Source: Heliocidaris erythrogramma
Lineage: Eukaryota; Echinodermata; Echinoidea; Camarodonta; Echinometridae
Length of the DNA: 64,000 nucleotides
Direction of reading: 5' to 3'
NCBI GenBank assembly: GCA_025617745.1
Contig: CM046856.1
Coordinates: 31,304,208 to 31,368,207 of the forward strand
Shown: positions 34,950 through 46,209 of the stretch, one piece after another
How positions within the stretch are numbered: position 1 is the stretch's first letter
How the letters are laid out: every line of letters starts with the position of its first letter
The notes under the pieces: generated by a model
What the model was told of the DNA's origin: nothing
Databases searched by the model: none
The model's input: only the letters and a program-made list of their open reading frames with translations
Program-made: the position numbers and the translations under genes

Positions 34950-37814
34950 TGCCATTTATTACATGGGTTCATTGGACACCCCCGTCCTAGGCGCTACGCC
35001 ACTGACCCGTTGTACGAAACCGAAGAGCACTCTATTTCTATACAGGGATCCGTCTTATACACTTTGCTGACTAATAAAGCTTTCAGAATGTATTAATTAT
35101 CCTCCGACTCTTATTATTTATGTATACGAAACCAAAAGCCTGAAAGCTATAGAAATCCATGGCACGCACTCTAAAGCAAGGCAAGAAACAGAATTGAAAT
35201 GGATGGATCCGATTAGACTAGTAATTCAGGAAATTATATCAGCAGGAACTCAGAGCCAATCGACCTCAGATTCCCATTTCGTCATGTCTCTGCATAGCCT
35301 TGTGTGCTTTTGACCAATTGAAAGTTGTACTGAATTTTCCAGCCAGGCATTCAAAGGGGAGGGTTTCATACTCCGGGCCCTTAATGGATACGCCATTAAG
35401 TCAGTGCACGTATCACTTACAGGTAAAATCCTTTGCTTCATAAACAGCGAATAATTGTCATGATCTTGATCAGGAATCCGGGTGTGTGGGATTAAATCAT
35501 TCTGGATGAGGAAATACATTTCCCATAAAAGTCTGCAGACTGAAGGAAATCTTCCAGAATCCATACTGAATACGTGCACTGACTTAATGAATGACTGATT
35601 ATAAAAAAATTGAAAAAATACATCACTATGTATTCACTGATTACGCACAGTCCACTTGTCACAAGAGTCATTGATTAACATCAACATGATCAAGTTTCAC
35701 GGAAAACGAATCTGTATGATCAGGAAATATAGCATACTCCACGTGGGCTACTATAGTATTTGAAATGTATTCTTATAAAGGGTACCCACAGAGCCAAACT
35801 CAATGCTTGAGATAACAAAGAAATGTGATAAGAATTATCGTCAGACGACTGGTTATGAATTAAGGTCCACCAGACTTGTCATCTTTACAAAAGCAGCCAT
35901 AATATCCAACCGTTTAAGCCTATTTTTATGTCAACATTATATCATTGCTATTAGTTTGATCGCAAACATTCATGGACTTGAATGGACTTGGATGTGAGTC
36001 AATATTGAACTGATAGAACCTTGATAGTTCATAGTACAAAATGACACCACCTTCCCAGTTTGATTACAGTTCCTGAAAAAGAGAATCAAACGCAAGATGT
36101 ATTGTGAAAATCGTAAATGTATATTTCATGAATATAGCCTACTATATCTCTATATATTAAGTTTGTTAAAAAGATTGATTAGTAATCGCAGAGAAACGGA
36201 AAAGTATGGTAAAACAAAAAGCTCGTGTATTTTTGAAAACACCGTAATTAAGGAAAATTCGATATGTCTTACGTAAAAGTTTTTGATGATATAATCTCCA
36301 TTGACTGTATGATATCTGTGACTCGGTCATAATTATGTATGTACATACATTTTATCAATAAATTTATTTTTTAAAAAGGGGAAAAGAAGTTGTATTGAGG
36401 GCTATACATGCTGTGGCGAATCCAGGGCACAGGGCCACGTGCCCCCCGCCCCCCCGTCGGCCAAACCCAAGTCATAGCATTACATTATATAGTAGGAACA
36501 TGTGCTCCCGACTTTATAATGTACAGCAGCACCACTTCCACCTGAACAAATTAATTTTGGTCCATGGGGCTTAAGGGGAATTAAAAACTTACCCCACTTT
36601 TTAGGGGCCGTCTGACAACCCATCCCGACAGAATTTTTTGTCAGTTCTTGTGTTTTGGTAATGTATAATTATACAACTTCTGACAAAGCAGTGCATAATT
36701 ATGTTAGACGAGGTGAAATGCAAAATGGGGTTATTATTTGACCGAGAGCTCACAAAACAGGAATCAGCACAAAGGGAGAAAAAAACACTTTTAAACCAAC
36801 GAATACACTCACTAAACTCTAACGTTATGGAGCCAAAGTTCACATAAAACAAACAAAACAAAACAAAAAAACAAACTAGGGCGGGTCATATTAATGTATT
36901 AGGATCCTCTTCCAAATCTTCCGTGTAATAACCCACTGTGTTGTGTTCAGTTCCTCCTTTGCCACAATAGTTCAGTATGAAGTGTGAATTAATGACATTC
37001 CCGAAGGAGGCATTCCAGTCGTGTTTAACGTACAGGAAGATGTTGCTGCTTATAGGCTTAGCCTATTTTCAACGCAATCATGTTCATTGACGGAGCTAGC
37101 TAGGGTGCCTAGACAACTTGTCAAAAACTGTACCGTGCATGGCGAGCACAAGTGTTTGAAAGAAGGCCGCCAACTATGACCTGGGGTCAGTGGCGCAAAT
37201 CCATTTTGAAATTCGGGGGGGGGGGGGGACAGCACATGATTTAACTGTCCGAAATGTCTGAAGTTTTCTGACAACCAAAAAAAAAAAAGGAAAAAGGTTC
37301 TTCAAAATGGTGGGGGGGGGGGGGGGATGTCCCTTGTCCCCCTGGTTTTCCGCCCATGCCTGGGGTACGTGTTCCCTAGCTGTGTAGACCCCATCTCTGC
37401 ATCTACTTCTGATGTTAAAGAAGAAAGAGGTAGTGGGGGGGGGGGGGGGCACGTGGCGTTCGACTGTTTTAAAATGGTTCCACCAAAATGATATAGGGCA
37501 GTATTTTTAATAAAACGCAGTATCAAATTCATTAAACCCATGATGAAAGGTATACCCATGTCCATGACGTTAAGGTGACAGGGCCTGCCGGAAATCACAA
37601 TGTACTTTAAATCCAGATATCATATTATGACATCCAATTCGTGTTAAATCGTATATGCTCTGAAGTGGTACCCGTACAGACAACAAAATATTGACAGACA
37701 ATGCCAATTGCTAACTAACTCCACATAGTACAAATATGTAAGGTGGTAATAGAATATACATTTACTTACCTTTGGGAAAGTGTTGTCCGTGAACGTTGCT
37801 GCTGCTGCTGCCAT
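26825..37814 (-). CDS. ADA: Adenosine deaminase (ADA1 type)
   Basis: Nine coding exons in transcript order: 37814-37770, 33502-33441, 31525-31403, 30787-30528, 29783-29665, 29363-29220, 28206-28109, 27678-27558 and 26917-26825 (TAG stop). Every junction is GT-AG and in phase, giving 354 aa (human 363). It deaminates adenosine and deoxyadenosine to inosine forms in purine salvage, probably in the cytosol, as no signal peptide is seen. Zinc and catalytic residues are all present: His19 and His21 (VEIHLHLDGA), His215 and Glu218 (CHAGEMG), His239 (IGHGYH), Asp294 and Asp295 (NTDDPL). Other family motifs are RYSPHLLANS and HFEVCPTSS. Exons 2 (62 nt) and 3 (123 nt) equal the human sizes. Exon 4 (260 nt) equals human exons 4 plus 5 (144+116). 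The start follows a five-Ala N-terminus in a good context. The introns are rich in MITEs. Confidence 0.97.
28576..29025. mobile_element. TIR element (Tc1/mariner-like) in an ADA intron
   Basis: Inverted ends CAGTGCGTCCCAGAAAAAAG and its inverse (CTTTTTGGAGGGACGCACTG), continued by CAGTTGGAAAAAGTCTC. A TA follows the right end; the left TA is decayed to AA. The element is 450 bp with no transposase motif. Confidence 0.7.
29373..29526 (+). repeat. Dispersed 155-bp repeat, copy 2
   Basis: Near-identical to 26425-26582, with one G-run length difference and a few substitutions. It starts about 10 bp from the acceptor of ADA exon 6 and lies in the intron. Confidence 0.85.
29565..29648. repeat. (GA)n microsatellite
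   Basis: Long AG runs with GTGTGTG interruptions, ending about 17 bp from the ADA exon 5 donor side. Confidence 0.9.
29784..29848. repeat. (GA)n microsatellite forming an ADA polypyrimidine tract
   Basis: On the minus strand this is a (CT)n run interrupted by CCCGGG that ends in CTCTCTCAG, the acceptor of ADA exon 5. The repeat therefore supplies the pyrimidine tract of this splice site. Confidence 0.9.
31915..32420. repeat. TTCCGAA-unit element, copy 1
   Basis: After a G-run come about ten degenerate units of 25-30 bp like GGTTCGTAATTCCGAAAATG, followed by inverted units (TTCGGAATTATGAACC) and an end segment AAAACGGCATGTAACCGC. The same start, units, inversion and end occur at 41380-41745. 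The open frame over it is a repeat translation. It lies in ADA intron 2. Confidence 0.8.
32522..33372. mobile_element. TTGGGCAA-rich foldback element with TA duplication
   Basis: Ends CACTCTTAAAATAATTGGG and its inverse (CCCAACATTTTAAGAGTG) are flanked by TA at 32520-32521 and 33373-33374. The 851-bp inside is filled with TTGGGCAA, TTGGGTAA and their complements in both orientations, plus a long G-run near 33085. The TA duplication points to Tc1/mariner-type mobilisation. Its right end is only about 68 bp from ADA exon 2. Confidence 0.8.
33940..34035 (+). repeat. tRNA-derived SINE-like fragment
   Basis: A perfect B box (GGTTCGAATCC) near 34013 follows an A-box-like TTAATTGGCTACAGGG at about 33951. 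The spacing fits a tRNA-like head, but no cloverleaf folds. A decayed SINE head is the best reading. Confidence 0.35.
34036..37769. other. ADA intron 1 remainder
   Basis: Apart from a TIR element at 35395-35588, this holds G-runs (34436, 34754, 37215, 37312, 37435), a (CT)n tract near 34920 and AT-rich DNA. I found no exon on either strand. Confidence 0.5.
35395..35588. mobile_element. Small TIR element
   Basis: Perfect 19-bp inverted ends ATTAAGTCAGTGCACGTAT at both sides of a 194-bp segment. No target duplication is obvious. Non-coding. Confidence 0.65.
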
Positions 37815-38239
37815 GTCTTTCCTTTGGAAGTTGGTTCTGAAAGTACCGATTGTCTTCCATGCTCGGCGCGGCCGATCGATGGCTAGCTCGGTGTTACGCG
37901 CATGCACGTACTACATGTATTTACATGACGTGTACGCAGAACCACTGTGTGGTTATGGTTATTTAACAAACTTGTCCAAATTTTCTCCATAAGCTTAGCA
38001 CGTACAGTGCTGCTAGTTGCGTGGAAGTGTGTCAGAGATATTTCTTCAAACGTATGCAGACAGACTCAAAGGTCGAGTTGATCTCCATAATTTTGCAATA
38101 TCTTATTTGAACTTAAAGGACCTATGGAATGCAAGTACATGTTGATCTTTGATGATGTGTATTGTTCTGTACATCACAAAATTTACAACCATTTGAAAAT
38201 GAAAACGACAAAGAAAACATAAGTTTTGAAATGGAACAT

Positions 38240-38265
38240 GTTTCGGAGTTATACTCCATCATCAG
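38240..38265 (-). other. Hammerhead-like motif
   Basis: The minus strand reads CTGATGA, a GGAGT/ACTCC stem with an ATA loop, then GAAAC. This resembles the core of a hammerhead ribozyme, a motif known from Penelope-like elements, but there is one extra U before stem II and stems I and III are not evident. It may be a decayed relative. Confidence 0.25.
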
Positions 38266-38369
38266 CCTGATTATTTTAGAACAGCGACAGTGCTATATAT
38301 ACTTTCAGATTACATAATACTAAATAACATAAACAGTTAACAATATAAGGTGTGTAAAAATGTACTTAA

Positions 38370-38972
38370 AGGCCAAGTCCACCCTAACAAAAAGTTGATT
38401 TGAATAAATAGAGAAAAATCCAACAAGCATAACACTAAAAATTTCATCAAAATAGGATGTAAAATAAGAAAGTTATGGTATTTTAAAGTTTCACTTAATT
38501 TCGCAAAACAGTTGTATGCACATCCTGCTCAGTATGCAAATGAGGGAACCAGTGACGTCACCCACTCACTATTTCTTTTGTATTTTATTACATGAAATAC
38601 GAAATATTTTAATTTTTCCTTGTTATAATGTGAAACAAGGTTTGATTCCTCACTGAACATGTGTAATTTTCATTGTTGCAACCTATACACAATTCAATGA
38701 GAGCTTCCTTATTGTGAAATCTGCAGAAATTAAAATTTTCTATATTTCACATAATAAAATACAAAAGAAATAGTGAGTGGGTGACGTCACTGGTTCCCTC
38801 ATTTCCATACTGAGCAGGATGTGCATATAACTGTTTTGCGGAATTAAGCGAAACTTTAAAATACCATAACTTTCTTATTTTACATCCTATTTTGATGAAA
38901 TTTTCAGTGTTATGCTTGTTGGATTTTTCTCTATTTATTAAAATCAACTTTTTGTTAGGGTGGACTTGGCCT
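38370..38972. mobile_element. Long foldback MITE with TTAA duplication
   Basis: Arms of about 220 bp are nearly perfect inverse copies, starting AGGCCAAGTCCACCCTAACA. TTAA lies at 38366-38369 and 38973-38976. The loop (about 38600-38745) is AT-rich. TTAA duplication is the piggyBac-type signature; no transposase is present. Confidence 0.85.
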
Positions 38973-38976
38973 TTAA

Positions 38977-41125
38977 TGGGGTGAGGGACCTGTCTGGTCA
39001 AGGACCTGGGTGAACTATACATACAGTTAAATAGAATATTTGGTAATTGTACACCTGTTGGTTGAGTTTGGGTTTTGGGTACTGAAAATCTGTTGTATGA
39101 AAACACACGATGCTATTGTGAGCAAGTACAAAACAGAGAGATACTTTACATACCAGTATCTTTTGTCATGTGTAATTGTTATCTTCGTCCTATAATCCCG
39201 TGTATGTTGCTGAACGAGAAAACTTCCTAATAGCTAAGCACACAATTAATGCCTCACTAAATAGAGACATGTGTGTGTAACCTGTGGCGTATCTAGACGC
39301 GGGCGGTACTTGGAGGAGGTGCAAAGAAAAAGCAAATGAGATAAAGAAAAACATAGAGACAACGAAGAAAAGTCATAAGCCTTAGGGATTATGAGCCCCC
39401 CAATCCGCATGGTAACCACTTTAGAAATAGTTTTTGAGGGTTTAAATGGGAAATTTTCTAAAGCTCGGTCGCTTTGCTCCCTCGTATTATTATTTTGTTT
39501 CAGGACCTCGTATACTATTTAATTTTAATTAAATAACTTTTAAAGGGTTTTAAAGGGTTCAAAATTTGAAAAATAAAGAAGCATTTGTCGTTGCTTTGCT
39601 TGCTATCAAGTAAGTTTCATCAGCCTCTAGCTAAATATTGCACCTAAGATATAGGATAAAGCGATAGCATTAAAGGTTCAACATTTGAAAGAGCTCTCAA
39701 CTTTCGGTCGCTTAAATTCTTGGACTTTTTCTCAAAGGTTTTCGTTAGCTCCCAAGTTAAGGCGGCAGTGAATATAGAAAACCGTTTATCAATGTAAAAA
39801 TTAGAACTTCTCTACCCCGCAGTATATTGCAGTGGTCAATTGCAAACTTTCCGGGGTGAAATTCGCAAGAAATTGCCTTTTTCAAGATCATTAAAAATGC
39901 AACAACAAAAAACAAAAACAAGAACAAAAACAAAATTGTTGCACTGTCGCTTTGCTCCCTCGATTTTACAACAACGTAGATAGGTTTGGGCATTGGGGGT
40001 GGGGGGGGGGGGGGGGGGGCAACTTCATTGTTTGCCCCGGGAGGCATAATCCCTGGATATGCCACTGTTTGTGACTCTATGGCACATAGCTAGATTAGGG
40101 GATGTAGATGTCGGAGAAAAATAGCGACAAGTTAGTATAGCCGAAGTTTTTCTGCAACTAAATTAACCACAAATGACCTTTAAAAAGGTAATTTACAACA
40201 ACAATAATGGATTTGCAGATATACAGTCTGGAGTCGTAGATCGTTCGAACACATTTTGAAAGGTGGAAAGGGGGATATGGGACAACGAGTGTTTAAGGTT
40301 GTCCTGACCACATTTTCCGACAAACAATGGGTTCCCTATTTCCGAGTCGAACGCTGGGGATGGAGGGATTTGACATGTACTGTAGTTATAATCCACTAAG
40401 TAAGCTATTATTTTTTTGCAGGGCCTACAGTATCCTCTTGGAAAGCGTGTTATAATGTTCCAATATTACGACTGTAAAATTATGAGGGCAGCGGCGCGGG
40501 TGTGGGGTGTGGGTGTGACACCCCCACTCAAAATTGCTGTAGGCAAATGCACCACCTCTGTCGGCATAAAAAAAAGAGGAAGTTGGGGGAGGGAGAGGGA
40601 AGAGGAAAGAAAATGGAGAAGAAAAAAAAGAAAGAACAGAAGAATAACAGAGAAAGGAAAACAAAAACAGGAAGAAGAGAAGGAAAAGAAAAGGGAAGGA
40701 AAGAAGTAAAAAAAAAAGGGAAAAACTGGTCAATTTTTTTCCTAGCTTGCTCGCTCGAAAGTTAATATTCAGGCAAAAGGCGTTAGCCCCCTCTGCTAAA
40801 ATCTGTCCGTTAGCCTATAATGAAAGGGAACGCAGTCTTGCGGAAGAAAAATATGAGAATGATAGAGATGAAATATTGCGAGGAAAGAATTAGAAAAACA
40901 ATACAGAAAAAAAAAGATACGGTTTCATGCGGTCCACCAACGTGTATACTAAAGAAAAAAAAAACAGTTGTTCAGTTCTTAGTTTGTGCAGTGTGTGGAT
41001 ACATAATACATCATTCAAACTATTGGTAGGGATAAGAGTCTCAACATTTTTGATCGCTCATTTCGCTCGCTCGCAAAGAGCATATCATATTCTGTTACCC
41101 TGCATCCTACCACGTATATAGAAAA
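38977..41125. other. Intergenic stretch: one dispersed repeat, no gene
   Basis: It holds the dispersed repeat at 39285-39490, a G-run near 39999-40019 and a purine-rich tract at about 40565-40725. The frames across the purine tract are low complexity. Confidence 0.5.
39285..39490. repeat. Dispersed repeat, copy 2 (GTGGCGTATCTA family)
   Basis: Same motif order as 7594-7830: GTGGCGTATCTAGAC, purine-rich middle, CCGCATGGTAA, and AAAGCTCGGTCGCT followed by CTCCCTCGTA. Confidence 0.5.
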
Positions 41126-41240
41126 CAGAGGCGGCGGAACGTCGGGCTCGGACAATCAAAGTGGGGGTGCACCTTTTGTTTGGCGCACAAAAGGTGCCCC
41201 TCCACTTCCATTGTCCGAGCTCGACGTTCCGCCGCCTCTG
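41126..41240. mobile_element. hAT-like foldback MITE
   Basis: Arms of about 45 bp (CAGAGGCGGCGGAACGTCG and inverse) close a 115-bp element. A perfect 8-bp duplication, atagaaaa, flanks it at 41118-41125 and 41241-41248. Confidence 0.88.
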
Positions 41241-41379
41241 ATAGAAAAAACAATTAATAAATAAAGATAAGAATTATTTATGTTAGGGTGCAGCATTTTT
41301 GTCGGCAAATTTGAGTGTTACACCCCCATTCAAAATATCCTAGTGACGCCCTTGTGTGACGGATAACCTATACCATACA

Positions 41380-41745
41380 TTGCAGGGGGAGGGGGGGGGG
41401 GGGGGGGGTCTTGTCTTTCCGAAGGTTCATATTTCCGAAACACAAATTCCCGTACCAGGGGGTTCATAATTCTATACATTGCATTGCATTCGTTATTCCG
41501 AAGGTCCATAATTCCGAGAATGAAATATGGTTCGTATTTCCGAAAATGAAATACACTGTAGAGTTAATTATTCGGAAGGTTCGTATTTCCGAAAAAAAAG
41601 AGATATAAGGTTCTATTCAATTTTCGGAAATATGCACCTTCGGAATTACGAACCCTGTTTCATTTTCGGAATTATGAACGCGAGTATACCTTCGGAACAA
41701 ACGAACTTTCGGAAATATGAACCTTGGTAAAAACGACATGTAACT
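41380..41745. repeat. TTCCGAA-unit element, copy 2
   Basis: It has the same structure as 31915-32420: G-run, CTTTCCGAAGGTTCA, several TTCCGAAAATGAAAT units, then inverted units and an end AAAACGACATGTAACTGC. It is shorter by several units. Confidence 0.8.
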
Positions 41746-41999
41746 GCTAAGGGAGGGGTGGATCGAGGGTGGGGGCGCTCGGAGCTTCTCCCTTCCAAGC
41801 TGGAATAAAACCGATATGAAATCCGATACGGCCTGTTGATGCGTGTTGACGCCTGAAAATGGATATAGGACAGGGTTTCCCCTCCAATTTGCCTTTTGGA
41901 AAATCTAGAGACGTGAAATCTAAAACGGAGTGTTTTATGACAAACCGTGTTCAGATTTAAAATTTGCCGACTGGATGGAGTTAAGAAATATATTTCTAA

Positions 42000-42155
42000 A
42001 AAGATAGATAAAGAGAGAGATAGAGCTAGAGAGAGAATAAGAGAGAGAGAAAAAAAAAGAGAGAGAAAAGGAGAGAGAGATAGATAAAAAGAGAAAGAGG
42101 GAAAGAAAGAAAGAAAGAAAGAGTGAGAGATAGATAGAGAGAGAGGGGGGGGGGG
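42000..42155. repeat. (GA)n-rich microsatellite
   Basis: AGAGAG with GATA and GAAA interruptions, closed by a G-run. The long minus-strand frames here are only serine/leucine/phenylalanine repeat translations. Confidence 0.9.
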
Positions 42156-42199
42156 GAAGAAAGAAAGCAAACAAATAAACAAACAAAAAGGGATCTCAA

Positions 42200-44280
42200 A
42201 CTAAAATTGCTGACTTGAGGGAAATAGTTCTTGACTTTTATGACTTTGCTGGGGTATCACGATCACAAAACGCCCAATACGACCTATAGTACACTGTATA
42301 TACAGTGGCATGGAGTAGCCTGGGTTTAGCCATTTTTGGGAAGCTGTTGATGGGGAGGGGGGCACTGGACTAACTGGGTTGGTGAAATATGAAAGAACAG
42401 GGTCATCTAGGGAGGAGAGGGTGTCAAGTGAGTCAATCCTCTTCTTGATGTATTGTATCCATTCTCCCATTATAATTACTCTTATTAGGAAGGCTTCCTA
42501 ATAAGAAAATAAGAATTAACCCAACTGCTTCGTCCTTGGCTTGAAAGAGATCAACGCTACCAAGAGGAAACTATATTAGATAAACAAAAGCATTACATAA
42601 TACCCTGTTTCGGGTTCTTGTCAGTTTGCAATTAAAGCACAATGACACGACCCTCGATTTTCTATTTACTCCTACTATGGCAGGACAATTCCGAAAAGAT
42701 CCACACTGTTGACCAAAGTGTGAGTTCAAACATGACGAGTGAAAGGACTAGAAGGCATAATCCTGGTACAGGGTGGTTACCAATGCCCCCATTTAATCGG
42801 GGAGGTGGATTTAATCAGCTCAGGGCAAAGTCTGTGTATACGTACCGGCGGAAAATCCACCTCCCTCCCTTGAAGACATTAACGTAGGGCAGAACCATTG
42901 AATGAGTGAACTACGAAAGGATTTACAACATCAATTCGATTGGAAGGTTGAGAAAGGGCATTCAAGACACCAATTCGATCAAAGATTTACAAAATTAAAT
43001 ACTGATTGCATGGAGACATAAGTTTCAAGTTTTACAGACTTTTACAGCGTTTAAAAGGTAAGTCACTAGCGAAAGACACTGTCGTCAAGGTTTTTTTTTT
43101 GCACTTGATTCGATATTGTGATTCTGAATTGCTTTGGTTGGAAATACAACAGAGAAATAGATTGGTGAAATTACGAAAATCATTGGCAAAAACATTGCGA
43201 ATGTTCACGTTGTGAATGTTTGAAAATGTAGTAAATTAGAATCTTAATTTGGGAATTGGTCAGTTTGAATGTGATATGAATTCAAACGTCTCCTATATCA
43301 CTAATTTTCATATGTCTCCTATGTAGATTTTCCCTCATGGTCGTACTCAAGATATATTGTGGAAATCTTGTCATCCAAAATAAAATAAATCAAAGTGACA
43401 GTGTAGTCATTTTAAATACAGAAACGAATGGGAGAGTTGCTTCAAATTACGTCACAGTGATATTAGCAATTCACCCAAAGAAAGGGATACGAGATTCCAA
43501 ACTTTCTCAGCTTTTATAAATTCATACGTTAATTTTGTCATTGTTTATCTTATTTCCTTCAATCTTTAATAGCCCTCATCCGTTTATCTCATTATGCTGC
43601 TTTCATCACAAGTAACTTGCTCTGCATGAAAGCTTTTTGCTATCTCAGTTTGATTTTATTGGACGCACTATAAAGGACGGTGCTGTGCACTGTATGAATT
43701 TCTACCTGACCTGTACATTAATAAACTAACTCACTTTTAATGACAATGATAAATATCTGTAATCCTGATTTATACAAACGTATTTCCTCACTTTGTTTTG
43801 TTTGTTTTTTTGTTTTTTATTTTTATAAATATGACATTTGTCATTAATGAGTAACAAGAACAAGACAGTGAGGGAGAGAAAGAGAGAGAGAGAGAGAGAG
43901 AATTATTATGACTCTGCTTTGTGTTTATTAATAATTTTAATTTTTTTATGTTCTACTTTCAATAAGAATGTACAAATTAGAAAGAAAAAAAATTGTACTG
44001 ATCTACTATATTTTATTCTTTTAGAAACAAAAACAAGAACATCTCATACTCCCAAACTGAAGATGAAAAATATATAAGAATCTTTAAAATTCTGAAGTTT
44101 CAGTTTGAAAAGATGGCAAGAAAGTTGCTTGTTAAAATATCAGGTTTTGAAGATAAAAGTATAAAGGCCTATGCAAAGGAGACTAATGGGCACTTCCTAT
44201 TCTTATAACAAGCAATGAGAAACTGTACTTCTGCATGAAAACTGGGAACATTTCCATTATTTCATGACAAAGTAGAAAAA
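42200..44280. other. Intergenic stretch without a supported gene
   Basis: AT-rich DNA with a (GA)n tract near 43870-43900. An 81-codon frame at 42642-42887 starts MTRPSIFYLLLLW and has no homology that I recognise and no splice context. I do not call it. Confidence 0.45.
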
Positions 44281-44283
44281 GTT

Positions 44284-44525
44284 TTCTGGAAAATGATAAT
44301 AATGATAATAATAATAATAACAACAATAATACTACTTCTACTACTACTACTACTACTACATTACTACTACTACTACTACTACGTCTACTACTAACATTAC
44401 GACTACTACTTCTACTACTACCACTACCACTACTACCACCACCACCACCACCACTACTACTACTACTACCACTACCACTACCACTACTACTGCTACTACT
44501 ACTACTACTGCAGTACTACTGCTTC
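44284..44525. repeat. (TAC/ACC)n trinucleotide microsatellite
   Basis: An ATA/ATAAT start grades into about 200 bp of CTA and CCA triplets with a few interruptions. Confidence 0.95.
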
Positions 44526-44945
44526 TTCTAATGCTAATCTGCTCTTAATTGTATAGCGCATTTCTCATTATGATAGAGCGTAGCATGAAATTGCATACAA
44601 ATTATGATTTTTGGCATTTGGAAAAAAAATTGGTGGTCCTTGGACAGAAGATTGCCCTTGTATGTAGTTTGTCGATACTGCTTTCTTTAATATTCCTACA
44701 TCGCTTCAAACTTATAAAAGTGAATATCAATTTGAATTAAAGAGCTATATACGTTAGCGAGCGATTATAGCGAACCAAAAAGTGATGGTATTAAAATTAG
44801 AATGCTCTTATTATTTGTATAATTCAAAATATTTTTTTTTTCATTTTCTATTTCATCATTATAAAACGTCAAGGGAGTAAATATCCACGAGTGCATGGCC
44901 TGATGCATGAAACTCATATTAAAGTAGGATAAACTAACATGTATA

Positions 44946-45814
44946 CAGTGCGTATAAAAAAACGCAACAAGATTTGATTTCAAATTTGTGAAGATTATGT
45001 TAACTTTACACCAAAGTGAGTAGCAACATCTTAAAACCACATAATTATCTCCTCTTTCCAATGATATCTTATTTATTCATACACGGTCATGGATGGCTGA
45101 GTAATCATTCTTTTTGGACTTGGGACCAAGTTTAGACACTGCAAGAATCAATGCACCTTATCAGAAATTTACTTAACAAATGGAATAATGAAATTAATAA
45201 TCGCAACTTACCATTGTCTTCTTTCGGATATCTCTTTTTAACATTACATCCCATGCCCCTCAACATGGCCCCCAATCCTTTCCACACAGAGATTAGCTCT
45301 TTTCTCCATCTCACGCACAGCCCTGTGAATCATTGGCGCTTGGTGTCGTAGAGCTTCAAACTCATCAGTGATTATTTGTCTCAGAGTTGCAATGTCAGGT
45401 GGAGGTGTTCGAAGTGTTCATTACCCCTCCACCTGACATTGCAACTCTGAGACAAAGACTGTGGAAAGGATTGGGGGTCATGTTGAGGGGCATGGGATGT
45501 AATGTTAAAAAGAGATATCCGAAAGAAGACAATGGTAAGTTGCGATTATTAATTTCATTATTCCATTTGTTAAGTTAATTTCTGATAAGGTGCATTGAGT
45601 CTTGCAGTGTCTAAACTTGGTCCCAAGTCCAATTTGACCCATTGTCCAAAAAGAATGATTACTCAGCCATCCATGACCGTGTATGAATAAATAAGATATC
45701 ATTGGAAAGAGGGGATATGTGGTTTTAAGATGTTGCTACTCACTTTGGTGTAAAGTTAACACAATCTTCACAAATTTGAAATCAAATCTTGTTGCGTTTT
45801 TTTTATACGCACTG
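44946..45814. mobile_element. Inverted duplication of a Tc1/mariner-like element end
   Basis: Ends CAGTGCGTATAAAAAAACG and inverse, flanked by TA at 44944-44945 and 45815-45816. Two near-identical arms meet at a short centre near 45411-45420. The minus-strand arm encodes the last part of a Tc1-like transposase: PPDIATLRQIITDEFEALRH, then REMEKRANLCVERIGGHVEG, with the stop near 45244. The plus-strand arm repeats PPDIATLRQ but has lost about 95 bp, so its remainder is out of frame. It looks like two head-to-head copies of one 3' end acting as a single non-autonomous element. Confidence 0.85.
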
Positions 45815-45884
45815 TATATGTTATGATAAAAAGTATATTCCCATTTAAAAATGAGTTTTAAACTGTCCCATTGTAGCTATCCAG

Positions 45885-46020
45885 GGGCAAACTGGGACTA
45901 TAAAACTTCGGAGAGACCGGCCCTTTTTGTTGTTGACCAGCCCTTTTAAAAAAAAAAGTGTGAATTGACCGGCCCATGGGGAACCCACCCCACAAATAAA
46001 AAACTCTCCTTGAACAGTCC
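45885..46020. repeat. Dispersed repeat, copy 1 (GTTGTTGACC family)
   Basis: Shares CGGAG-GACC, TTTTGTTGTTGACC, GACCGGCCC-TGGGGAA and related blocks, in the same order, with 48400-48530. Limits are uncertain. Confidence 0.5.
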
Positions 46021-46209
46021 GCCCGTGGATATAAATGAACTTTACATGATTTGAAAAAAAAAATTAGCCAATCGCGGCTTGTGTTACAGATTCTTTTTCG
46101 TAAACCGTAAGTGTTTACCATTACATATGGTAACAATTAGCGTAGACAGGGGGGGGGGGGGCAGACTGAGCCCTGACAATTTTTGAAAGAAAACAAAAAG
46201 GTTATCGGG

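Noticed and set aside
40565-40765. Lys/Glu/Arg-rich frames
   Set aside because: Purine-rich low-complexity DNA gives such translations in several frames.
41646-42186. A 178-codon minus-strand frame
   Set aside because: Low-complexity Ser/Leu/Phe translation of a (GA)n tract plus the TTCCGAA repeat.
42642-42887. An 81-codon frame starting MTRPSIFYLL
   Set aside because: No family motif, splice context or conserved neighbour supports it. Its length is expected by chance.
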